A DNA stretch of 64,000 bases, from contig NZ_BMTU01000021.1 in assembly GCF_014649835.1 (NCBI RefSeq), positions 37,070 through 101,069 of the forward strand. The letters are read 5' to 3'. The notes below the pieces were generated by a model that had not been told where the DNA came from, made no database searches, and saw nothing but the letters and a program-made list of their open reading frames with translations. Made by a program: the position numbers and the translations under genes. Position 1 is the stretch's first letter; each line of letters starts with the position of its first letter. Positions 24,201 to 32,459 of this stretch are shown here, in pieces. The DNA is from Streptomyces pilosus (lineage in GTDB: Bacteria > Actinomycetota > Actinomycetes > Streptomycetales > Streptomycetaceae).

Positions 24201-27029
24201 CTACACGGTCACGCTGATCGACGCGTGAGGGAAAAGGGCGTGGAGACGGGCCTGGTCCAGGCGGTGGTCCGGGCTCGGGGCGGCGTACAGACACAGAGTG
24301 TCGACCGAGGGGTACGCCTGCGGTAGCGGCTCCAGCATGGCATCGGTGTACGTGTCGTGGAGGTCGAGACGGTGGACCTGGGGGAAACGCACACCCGACC
24401 GGGCGGAGCGGGCCGCGTGCCGTGCTGACAGCCGTAAGTGGCGCAGTTCAGGGAGCTTTTGGAGACTCGCCAGTGAGGTGCTGTCGGGGCACTCGGAAAC
24501 GGAGACGACTTCCAGGAGGGGAAATTCTCCCAGCACCGACATGTCGTCGACGGTGCCTCGCAGGTCGAGGCGGGTGAGTTGGCTCGGGTCCAGGTAGACG
24601 AGGAGGCTTGTGGCCGTGAAGTCGCCGACCAGCCTCATCCACGGGCGGCCACCCAATTCCCGCAGGGCACGGAGTTCTGCCACGGAGTGAGCTATCAGGT
24701 AGAGGTCGTCGTACGGGAGCTGGGCGATGACCTCCCTGCCGTAGGTCTCAATGGGAAACCGGTGCCAGAACAGGGCAAGTTGACTGCGTACGCGCAGGGA
24801 CGGGTGGTCGTTGAAGCGAGCCAGGTACGGGATGGCCTCGTCGGTTCCGATCAGGGACGCCGTTCTGACGCACAGCTGGGCGTAGTCGTCGCTGTCGGAG
24901 GCGGGCCACGCGCCGGCCAGTTCCTCCGGTCCCGGCAGGAAGTCGAGGGCGAGGGGTCCCACCGACGCGAGCGTGGTCACCGCTTCAGGGGTGCGCGGGG
25001 GAAGCAGTGCGGACATACTGTGTTCGAGTTCGGCCCGTACAGCGGGGTCCAGTTCCGTGGCCTGTTCGAGGCAGGATGCGGCGAGCACCACGGCCCGGGC
25101 CGACCCGTCGTGCAGGAGCTCGCGCAGGACGTCCGCCCGGTCGCGCGGACGCCCCTGTGCCACCGCCATGCGGATGACGTCCTCCCACTGGTCGTCGGCG
25201 GCATGCTTGCGAACCATCCCGAACGTGCCCTCGTCGAGGAGGGCACGCGCCCCCAGGAAGTCCTGGAAGGTGCGGTGGCAGAAGTCGATGGTCTCGGCGG
25301 TCGGGGCGCGCAGCAGACCGCTGCGGTTGAGCAGGTGGGCAAGGACCGTCTCGGGGTCGCCCAGCGCCGCCATCTCGGGCAGGGCGGGCAGTGCCTTGCC
25401 GATCTCGACGAGCGCCCGGTCGCGGGTCAGCTCCGTTCGGCCGTCTTTGATCAACCAGTAGGCGAGTCGCTGGAGGATCTGGAGTTGTGGCTCCTCCCTC
25501 AGCTCGGGCCCCGTCACCCCGCGCTCGCGGTCACGGCGGATGAGGAGCATGCTGAGCGCTGCCTGGTACAGCTCCTTACGGCCGATCGGCAGGAAGCCGT
25601 GGCGGTCCCGGTGCAGGGCGCAGATCAGGCCGCACATCAGCGGGTTGGTGGCGAGTCGCCCCAGATCGGGTTTGGTCCGGATGGAGTCCAGGAGCCGGCT
25701 CTCATACGAGGCCAGCGCCTCGTCATCCGCGGACACGCCCGTGCGCGCGGCTTCATGCCACCGTACAACGAAGGACCGGACATCCGCGGGTCGCATCGAC
25801 GACAGCCTCAGTTCGCCGAATCCCTCGGCCGTCAGCCACTCCTCCGCCACGGCGGACGGGCGGGACGTGACCAGCCAGCGGTTGCCCGGGTATGCCTCGG
25901 CCAGGTCGCTGAGCCAACCGTGTGCATGTGCCCGCTCACTTTCGGGGACTTCGTCGATTCCGTCGATGAGGAGGAGTCCGCGTCCGGACGTGAGGACGCG
26001 CGAGGGCCAGCCCGGCGGCTCCTCACCGGCCAGGGGTGAGCCCACGGCGGCCAGGAAGTCCTTGGGGGCGGGGAGCTGTCCACCGTGGCGGGTCAGGGTA
26101 CGCAGGGGAAGAACGAAGGGAATCAGACCGGCGAGATACGCCATCCGGTCGTCCGGGTCCGGGCGCGCGGCGGAGACGGCCAGCCACTGGATGAGCGTGG
26201 TCTTTCCGGATCCGGCCTCGCCGCGCAGAAGGACGCGGTCGTGACCGGCGAGGACCTCGTCCACGGGCTGGCGCCCCTGCCGGAACCGGGGGTGCCGGCG
26301 CAGGAAGTCCTCGTAGGCGTCCACGGGCGACGTGGCTTCCAGACGCATGTACGCCACGTCCAGCGGCCACTTGCCCGGGGAGTTGAGCAGGTCGATGCCG
26401 TAGATCTGCAACCGGCCGTGCTTCTTGGTGATGTACGACAGGTAGCGTTGCTCGAAGGCGGCGTCACGGCCGTCCGGCCGTGGAGTGCGGGCGATCAACA
26501 CATCCAATTTGGCGATGAGTTCGGCATGATCCCGGCTCTGCTCCACGAGCGTGCGGGCCACGAAAGTCGAGCGCTGAGTGAAGAAGTTGATGATGTGAAG
26601 GCAGGCCCACTCGGTGAGGGAGTCCAGGAACAACGAGGCGTCCGCGGACAGGTCCCGGGTGGCGGCCTGAAGATGAAGGGCGCGGGCAAGCTCCCGGTAG
26701 CCGAGCCGTACCGCTTGAACGTCGTCCATCTCGAGCTCGCCCAGTACAAGCAGCCTGGCCGTCAGCGCATCCGTGACCGCCGTCTCCTCGTCCCGGGGGA
26801 AGGGCGCCTCCCCCGGCGACTCCGCCGCCTGGCGGACCAGGCGGGCGGCGAGAGAGCGCACGTCCTTCTCGCTCAAGGTCCGTTTCTCACCACGGAAGGA
26901 GACGAGGCTCGACAGCCTCACGGGCCTGTCGACCAGTCCGGCGCCCGGTCCCTCCTTCACGAGCAGCTTCCGCACCAGCGGAGCGACCACGCTCGAAGCC
27001 AGGCGTGTACCGATGACTGCGGGATCCAT
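24201..27029 (-). CDS. NACHT-domain NTPase with leucine-rich C-terminus, candidate antiphage protein
   Basis: The protein has 942 residues. A helical N-terminal domain (about 1-200) resembles the NNH domains of bacterial NACHT proteins. The NACHT core follows: Walker A GEAGSGKT 270-277, Walker B LLLIDGIDE 352-360, then a sensor-like VTSRPS and the FCHRTFQDFLGARAL box. Helical repeats lead to short leucine-rich repeats (about 830-930, e.g. LTRLDLRGTVDDMSVLGEFP). Proteins of this build (bNACHT) sense phage and trigger cell shutdown. No separate effector domain is obvious. A lipoprotein gene and an Mrr-type nuclease gene lie upstream. Confidence 0.88.
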   Translation of the reverse strand: MDPAVIGTRLASSVVAPLVRKLLVKEGPGAGLVDRPVRLSSLVSFRGEKRTLSEKDVRSLAARLVRQAAESPGEAPFPRDEETAVTDALTARLLVLGELEMDDVQAVRLGYRELARALHLQAATRDLSADASLFLDSLTEWACLHIINFFTQRSTFVARTLVEQSRDHAELIAKLDVLIARTPRPDGRDAAFEQRYLSYITKKHGRLQIYGIDLLNSPGKWPLDVAYMRLEATSPVDAYEDFLRRHPRFRQGRQPVDEVLAGHDRVLLRGEAGSGKTTLIQWLAVSAARPDPDDRMAYLAGLIPFVLPLRTLTRHGGQLPAPKDFLAAVGSPLAGEEPPGWPSRVLTSGRGLLLIDGIDEVPESERAHAHGWLSDLAEAYPGNRWLVTSRPSAVAEEWLTAEGFGELRLSSMRPADVRSFVVRWHEAARTGVSADDEALASYESRLLDSIRTKPDLGRLATNPLMCGLICALHRDRHGFLPIGRKELYQAALSMLLIRRDRERGVTGPELREEPQLQILQRLAYWLIKDGRTELTRDRALVEIGKALPALPEMAALGDPETVLAHLLNRSGLLRAPTAETIDFCHRTFQDFLGARALLDEGTFGMVRKHAADDQWEDVIRMAVAQGRPRDRADVLRELLHDGSARAVVLAASCLEQATELDPAVRAELEHSMSALLPPRTPEAVTTLASVGPLALDFLPGPEELAGAWPASDSDDYAQLCVRTASLIGTDEAIPYLARFNDHPSLRVRSQLALFWHRFPIETYGREVIAQLPYDDLYLIAHSVAELRALRELGGRPWMRLVGDFTATSLLVYLDPSQLTRLDLRGTVDDMSVLGEFPLLEVVSVSECPDSTSLASLQKLPELRHLRLSARHAARSARSGVRFPQVHRLDLHDTYTDAMLEPLPQAYPSVDTLCLYAAPSPDHRLDQARLHALFPHASISVTV

Positions 27030-27104
27030 CCGTAGCCCCCAAGCCTGTGAACCGCCTCGGTCAGGGTAGTCGGGGTCGCGTGCCGACGGGCCGTGATCGG
27101 GGGA

Positions 27105-27910
27105 TCAGCGGCGCGGAAGCTGTGGCAGCGACGCGCACAGGTGCTCGGGCAGTTCCGGCAGGATTTTGTGGATGCCCGTGCATCCCGCATCGCCGTTCGT
27201 GGCGGCCGGCTGCCAACCCGAGGGTTCGGCCTGGTAGAACCAGCGCTGCGCGACACTGGAGGGGGGCATCCGTCACCGGGGTCGCCGCATGCCGGGCCCA
27301 TCCGCGTGGACAGATCCAGCACCAGCCAGGTGTCGTCGCAGCCGCGTTCCTCCCAACTCGTGTGCTCGGGGATGTCGGTGTCGTTGACTGCCTGCCGGTA
27401 GGAGGACGAGGTGCACTGCGGGGGCGTGGGGTCGCAGCCGTTCTCACCGCACTGCCGCAGAACGGGGGAATGCTCGGCACCCACGGGGGTGTACACGTCC
27501 ATGCTGTTCACCATGACATTGCGTGAGCCCAAGGGCTCGCGCAGCTGAACCGTCGCTGTCACCTGCTGCGTGTCCGTGCATCCGGAGGCCCGGTCGAGAG
27601 ACCGGGTCTCGTAGGTGACGTTCACGTACACCGTGCCGTGCTCCACGGTGTCGAGCTCGCCGCGCAGGCCGCGTACGCAGTCACGTGCGCCGTCGGGCAC
27701 TTCGGCGTCGACCACCAAGGAGCGGCCGCCGTCAGTGGTACGGACGCCATCGATACGGATCGGGGCAGCAAGCGTCCAAGCCGGGGCCGTCGTCGCGGAC
27801 GGCGCCACGCCTGCCGGCTCTTGGCCGGCGTCGGCAGGTGTGGAACCGCAGCCTGCGAGGAGTACCCAGGTCGCGCCCAGCACGGCCATCCCTGTCCCCC
27901 GCTGTCCCAT
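27105..27910 (-). pseudogene. Secreted lipoprotein gene with a frameshift
   Basis: The ATG at 27910 begins a lipoprotein signal with lipobox LLAGCGS. About 215 residues follow, with several cysteines and a DDTWLVLDLSTRMGPACG block. Near 27265, at a run of Cs, the protein-like reading moves to another frame: VAQRWFYQAEPSGWQPAATN, then CTGIHKILPELPEHLCASLP and stop at 27105. One indel explains this, so it is either a recent mutation or an assembly error. Unshifted translation instead runs into the upstream part of the NACHT gene. The function is unknown. Confidence 0.7.
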
Positions 27911-28105
27911 GCCGTCCCCCCACACCTGTCGAAGATCTACAACTTAGTACTGCAACGGTGCTCGTATCGAGGGCCGAGCCAGCCGTGCGCGTAATTTGGC
28001 AAGTGGGCACTGCTGGAACCCCTGCTGCCCATCCCGGCCTGCCAGACCAAGACCGGCGGTCAGGGACAGCCACTCACTGGGAAACCACCCGCCCTCGCCA
28101 GGTTC

Positions 28106-28378
28106 TCAGTCGCCGGGTGAGTACTTCCGCTGGAGGCTGTCTAGGTAATCGATCCGCTTCCGGACCTGTTCGGGCGTCTCCACTTGCCTTCTCTGCTTAC
28201 GTTGCCGCTCGGTGAGAGGCGGGCCTGCTGAGGGCGTATTCCCATCGCCGTCTGTCACTGTGAACTGACCGCCATGCCCGTCGCCTTCGTTCACGTCGTT
28301 CTGCGCAGTTGAGAGGGTGGAAGCACATACAAGCCCCATCCCCGCGAACCCGCCGATGAGCACAGGCCTTCGGTGCAT
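28106..28378 (-). CDS. Small exported or membrane-tethered protein
   Basis: This is a 90-residue protein from the ATG at 28378, with GAGGTGG just before it. The N-terminus has basic residues and a hydrophobic stretch (PVLIGGFAGMGLVCASTLS) like a signal peptide or anchor. The mature part is hydrophilic with a charged helical tail (QRKQRRQVETPEQVRKRIDY). I do not recognise it. It lies downstream of the Mrr-type nuclease on the same strand. Confidence 0.6.
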   Translation of the reverse strand: MHRRPVLIGGFAGMGLVCASTLSTAQNDVNEGDGHGGQFTVTDGDGNTPSAGPPLTERQRKQRRQVETPEQVRKRIDYLDSLQRKYSPGD

Positions 28379-28534
28379 GGCCACCTCAGTCCACCTGGCT
28401 ACGTGTGAGTCAGAAGAGTACTTCCTCTCAAGAGCCTGTCGACCGCACAGAACGAGACCTCCGGCGACGCCGAGCAGCGCGCGAAACAGCGCTTCCGGTT
28501 CCACAACACCTGCTCGAGCACGGCGGGTCTTCTG

Positions 28535-29113
28535 TCAGTCGTGGTCCGGGTGGAGTTTGCGGTTGGTGCCGGACCTACCGATTTCCAGGTCCAGGAACGA
28601 GGTGAGCAGGGTGCCGCTGTTCCAGAAGCCGAGCAGGTTGACATCGATGAGTACCAGTTGGTGCTTGGCGGCGAAGTCGCGGGCCGGTTTCGTGAAAACG
28701 CACGAGGCCACGAAGACGGGAACGTCGGCGCCGTGTTCGGCACGGGCGGTGCCGTTGAACGTCTGGATGTCACGGCTGCCGACCGTACGGTGCTTGGCGT
28801 AGCGCTTGCACTGGATGACAACCCGGCGGCCGTCGGGCAGAAGGCCGGTGACGTCGGCACCGAGATCGCCGGCGCCGCCGACTCGTTTCACGTCGGTGCA
28901 GCCGTCCCGGCGGCACAGGTCGGCGATGTATTCCTCGAACTGGCGGTCGTCCATGGCCCAAACCGTGTCCAGGGAGCGGCGGGCCTGACGACGCGCTTCG
29001 TCGGCCAGTCGGGCTTTCTCCGCTTGCGCCTCGCGTCGCCCGGCACGCACGAGTCTGGTGACGATGGTCCCGATGGCGGCGACGGCTAGCGCAACAAGCA
29101 GCATTGTTCCCAT
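28535..29113 (-). CDS. Membrane-anchored Mrr-type restriction endonuclease
   Basis: The protein has 192 residues from the ATG at 29113 (GGAGGAG site). An N-terminal membrane helix (about 3-22) and a charged helical linker lead to an Mrr-cat domain (about 50-190). The PD-(D/E)xK core is visible as Glu60, GDLGADV with Asp87, and Gln101-x-Lys103 (VVIQCKRY), the Q-variant usual in Mrr. Such enzymes cut modified or foreign DNA. Membrane anchoring suggests action on incoming DNA. It is 1.6 kb from the NACHT gene, on the same strand. Confidence 0.85.
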   Translation of the reverse strand: MGTMLLVALAVAAIGTIVTRLVRAGRREAQAEKARLADEARRQARRSLDTVWAMDDRQFEEYIADLCRRDGCTDVKRVGGAGDLGADVTGLLPDGRRVVIQCKRYAKHRTVGSRDIQTFNGTARAEHGADVPVFVASCVFTKPARDFAAKHQLVLIDVNLLGFWNSGTLLTSFLDLEIGRSGTNRKLHPDHD

Positions 29114-29409
29114 GAAGCACTCCTCCTCTTTCTGCGGGTCTGCTGGCTTGTTGCTCCCCATTCGCTGGGCTGCCCATCCAACGCGGCTGAAGACTGGCTG
29201 CCTGTACCCGTACGTTGCCTCTATTGGCTCGTACCGGCCTGGCGCGCCTTGCTGTCCGCCGTCGGCGCAGGCGAGCTTGCCCGCCTGGATGGCGCCACTC
29301 ACCCCACGGCGGTCATGCGGGCTCCCACCACGTTCGCCGCCGTACTCACGCTTGCAGCCACCCTGGCCGTGCCCTCAGCCAGGTCTTCTTCTGAGCCTCT
29401 ACGGCAGGG

Positions 29410-29739
29410 TCAGCCGAGGTAGGGCCGATCACGGGGCTCCAGGAAGTGACGGATCCGGAGCCGCTGCGTGTGGTGCATCGGCAGTTGATCGATCTCCTCA
29501 GGCTGGACAAACCGCAGCTCCGTGGATTTGCCGGAGATCGCGCCAACCTCGCGCGGCGCGGCTCGGTCGATGCGCCCCGCACCCTCGTCGGGACCGGCGG
29601 CCCGGCACGGGTCGACGCCGAGCACGGCAAGGCAGCCGCCCGTGACCTGGGGGTGCCCCTCGGCCCGTGCTGGGGCACGGTGTCGCTGCCGGCGCTCGGC
29701 GTGCGGGAACCACGCGGGGGACCAACACTGGAAGTGCAT
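29410..29739 (-). pseudogene. Degenerate Nudix-type hydrolase fragment
   Basis: The minus frame ends in a run resembling the C-terminus of Streptomyces Nudix proteins: GKSTELRFVQPEEIDQLPMH, then HTQRLRIRHFLEPRDRPYLG and stop. The start MHFQCWSPAWFPHAE is plausible, but the Nudix box itself (GX5EX7REUXEEXGU) cannot be found, so an internal part is lost. It sits head-to-head with the LuxR gene. Confidence 0.45.
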
Positions 29740-29765
29740 CCGGTACCAGCTTTCCCGAGGGCCCC

Positions 29766-30380
29766 ATGAGTACCGACGTGAGCCGTGTCGCCGTGGTCGG
29801 TGACTGCCCCGCCTATCGGTACGGGCTGGCCCGTGTCATCGACTCCGCGCCCGACCTGGAGTTCGCCGTCGGGGCGCGGTCCGTCGCGCAGGCCGAGGGG
29901 GAGCTGGAGAGCGGTGACCTGCTCCTCCTGGACCTCCAGGAGCCGCCGGGCGCCCTGTCGGCGACCGTCTCGCGGCTCGCCGCGCGCGGCGTGCGGGTCC
30001 TGGTGGTGTACGCCGCGCCCCCCGCCGACATCGCGGAGCCCATCCGCGCCGGAGCCCGGGGCTGTCTGAGCCGGCAGGCCGGCGAGCTGGAACTGCTGGC
30101 GGCGATCAGACTCGTCGTCGCCGGCTGCCGATACATCTCCGCTGTCCTCGCGGTCGACCCGCGCCCGTGTCTCGACCCGCCCTGCCGGGTCACGAAACGC
30201 GAGCGGGAGATCATGGAACTGGTGGCGGTCGGGGAGACGGATCACGGCATCGCCGTCCGCCTGGGCATCAGCGAGAACACCGTGCACTCCCACCTGGACC
30301 GGCTCAGGGACAAGATCGGGTCCCGGCGGCGCGCCGATCTCACCCGCTTCGCCCTCTCCCACGACATCGTCAAGGGGTAG
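29766..30380 (+). CDS. Orphan LuxR-family regulator with atypical receiver
   Basis: The 204-residue protein has a receiver-like N-terminus (about 5-125) and a LuxR helix-turn-helix at about 140-200 (VTKREREIMELVAVGETDHG; ENTVHSHLDRLRDKIG). The phospho-acceptor Asp in LLLDLQE is kept. The acidic pair near the start is only partial (VGDC), and the usual Lys of the LSKD motif is Arg (LSRQ). This may be a phosphorylation-independent regulator. No kinase is adjacent. It stands 108 bp before two metalloprotease genes in the same direction and probably controls them. Confidence 0.82.
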   Translation: MSTDVSRVAVVGDCPAYRYGLARVIDSAPDLEFAVGARSVAQAEGELESGDLLLLDLQEPPGALSATVSRLAARGVRVLVVYAAPPADIAEPIRAGARGCLSRQAGELELLAAIRLVVAGCRYISAVLAVDPRPCLDPPCRVTKREREIMELVAVGETDHGIAVRLGISENTVHSHLDRLRDKIGSRRRADLTRFALSHDIVKG

Positions 30381-30488
30381 TTCCGCCCCTGGCGCCCGGG
30401 GTGGTTCTGCCCTTTCAGCGCATGCGCGTCGGGGCGCAAACTGAAGTCGGCGGCCCTTCGCTCCCTTGTCGTACGGGAGGAGTGCGCG

Positions 30489-32387
30489 ATGAGTGCCATC
30501 TTCGGTGAAACCCTCACCTTCACCCAGCACGAAGGCGGCGACGTACAGCTCGTCACCTTCGGCGATGACAAATACGCGCGGTACGAGACGCTGGACGGCT
30601 ACACGGTCGTGTACGACCCCGAGTACGACGGCTACTGCTACGCGAAGCCGGTCGGCGAGGGCCTCCGGCGGCGCTTCGGCTCCACAGGCGTACGCCTTGC
30701 GGACCGGCCGCCCGAAGGACTGCGCCGGCATCTGAAGGAGGGCCCGGAGTACCGCAGAAACGTGGTGCGGGACCGCTTCGCGAAGATGGTGCCGCCGGAG
30801 GAGAGGGGAGGTATACCCTCCGACGTCGGCTTCACCTTCGGCGCCAATCGCGGGCTGCTGCCCGGCGACCGGGTCAGCGAGGGGAACGTGGCCGGCCTGA
30901 CCATTCTCGTCACCTTCCCCGGCACCGACTCGGATGTCATGCCGGACGACGTGATCGCCATGCTGAACAGCCCGGACTACCACGCCAACGGAAACCGCTG
31001 TTCGGTGAACGAGTTCTTCAAGACGATGTCGACGGGCCGGCTCGACTTCACCAACGAGGTCGTGGGGCCGTACCGGCTGCCCCGGTCCAAGCTGGCGTAC
31101 GCGAACACGGAAGGGCTCCTCGTCCCGGACGCGATCCAGGCGGCGGTCGACGACGGAGTGGACTTCGGCCGGTTCGATTCCCAAGGGCGCGGCATCGTCG
31201 ACTCGTTGAACATCATGTACGCGGGCCGCACCGAGTACGTGGGTGACTTGTGGCCGCACAACTGGGTGCACCGCCGGGTCATCGACGGCACCCGGACCGA
31301 GCTGTACACCGTCACCGCCATGGGGCGTAACGCCGCCGATCTGAGCATCGGCACCTACTGCCACGAGAGCGGCCACCTTCTGTGCCGCTGGCCCGACCTG
31401 TACGACTACGGGACGATCGAACGCGAGGGCGACGACTTCACCAGCGCGGGTCTCGGGAACTACTGCGTGATGGCCGCGGGCGACCACCTGGGCAGGGGCC
31501 GTACGCCGTCGGCCGTGTGCGCGTATCTGCGGCGGCTGGTCGACTGGTGCGGTGAGGAGGTCGACCTCGCGGCCGAGGGCGACTTCGCCATCGAACACGG
31601 GGCGTACGACAAGGTCTACGTCTACGACAACCCGCAGCGCTCGAACGTCGAGTACTTCGTCGTCGAGAACCGCAGCCGCCGCGGCTTCGACTCGGCCCTC
31701 TCCGCCAGCGGCCTCGCCGTCTACCACTGCGACATCAAGGGCTCCAACGAGTTCCAGCAGGGCACGCTGCTCAAGCACTACCAGTGCGCGCTCGTACAGG
31801 CCGACGGCCATCTGGACCTGGAGACCAACCGCAACCAGGGAGACGGCTCGGACCTCTACGGCCCCAGCCCCGGCACGGCCCTCTCGCACAGCAGCCGACC
31901 CGCGTCCCTGTGGTGGGACGGCAGCGAATCGGGCCTCACCATCTCCGAGATCGGCGAGCCGGGCCCGGTGATCACCTTCCACGCCGGGGCGCACGACGCC
32001 GCCGCCCGGGCCCTCATCACGGGAGAGTCGTCGCCGGACGCACCGATCCCGCAGGAGGACCCCGGTGGTCTGACCGACGCCATCACGCTCCAGGGCGCGG
32101 GTACCGTGCGTGAGCTGAAGGTCGTGATCGACATCGAGCATCCCCACATCGGGGACCTGCGCGTGGTGTTGCTGTCGCCGACCGGACGGCGGGCGGTGCT
32201 GCACAACCGCACGGGCGGAGCCACCAAGAACCTGCGGCTCTCGCTGGACTCCCAGCCGCCCTCCTTGCTCGCCTCACTCGTGGGGACCGGCGTGGCGGGC
32301 CCCTGGGCGCTGCGCATCACGGACGCGGCGCAGCCCGCCGCCGGGACTCTGCACCACTGGGACCTGCGGGTCAGGACCAGTTCCTGA
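30489..32387 (+). CDS. M6-family metalloprotease with P-domain, no signal peptide
   Basis: The protein has 632 residues. A central zinc site HESGH at 292-296, followed by RWPDLYDYG, matches immune-inhibitor-A-like M6 proteases. A proprotein-convertase P-domain occupies about 545-628 (ELKVVIDIEHPHIGDLRVVL; GPWALRITDAAQ). M6 enzymes are normally secreted, yet the N-terminus (MSAIFGETLTFTQHEGGD) has no signal peptide. The ribosome site is GGGAGG. The next gene, 72 bp away, is another metalloprotease without a signal, so both may leave by lysis or a contractile/other special route. Confidence 0.85.
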   Translation: MSAIFGETLTFTQHEGGDVQLVTFGDDKYARYETLDGYTVVYDPEYDGYCYAKPVGEGLRRRFGSTGVRLADRPPEGLRRHLKEGPEYRRNVVRDRFAKMVPPEERGGIPSDVGFTFGANRGLLPGDRVSEGNVAGLTILVTFPGTDSDVMPDDVIAMLNSPDYHANGNRCSVNEFFKTMSTGRLDFTNEVVGPYRLPRSKLAYANTEGLLVPDAIQAAVDDGVDFGRFDSQGRGIVDSLNIMYAGRTEYVGDLWPHNWVHRRVIDGTRTELYTVTAMGRNAADLSIGTYCHESGHLLCRWPDLYDYGTIEREGDDFTSAGLGNYCVMAAGDHLGRGRTPSAVCAYLRRLVDWCGEEVDLAAEGDFAIEHGAYDKVYVYDNPQRSNVEYFVVENRSRRGFDSALSASGLAVYHCDIKGSNEFQQGTLLKHYQCALVQADGHLDLETNRNQGDGSDLYGPSPGTALSHSSRPASLWWDGSESGLTISEIGEPGPVITFHAGAHDAAARALITGESSPDAPIPQEDPGGLTDAITLQGAGTVRELKVVIDIEHPHIGDLRVVLLSPTGRRAVLHNRTGGATKNLRLSLDSQPPSLLASLVGTGVAGPWALRITDAAQPAAGTLHHWDLRVRTSS

Positions 32388-32459
32388 GCGTGCCCCGGGC
32401 CGTAGCGCACTCCCACCAATCGCACCCGCGTCGGCAGTCCCGACAAGGAGCCGAACATC

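Noticed and set aside
29346..32204. A 952-codon open frame on the minus strand
   Set aside because: It is antisense to the LuxR and M6 protease genes and is caused by GC-skewed codon positions. Its composition is Arg/Gly/Val-rich without motifs, while the plus strand has HExxH, a P-domain and ribosome sites.
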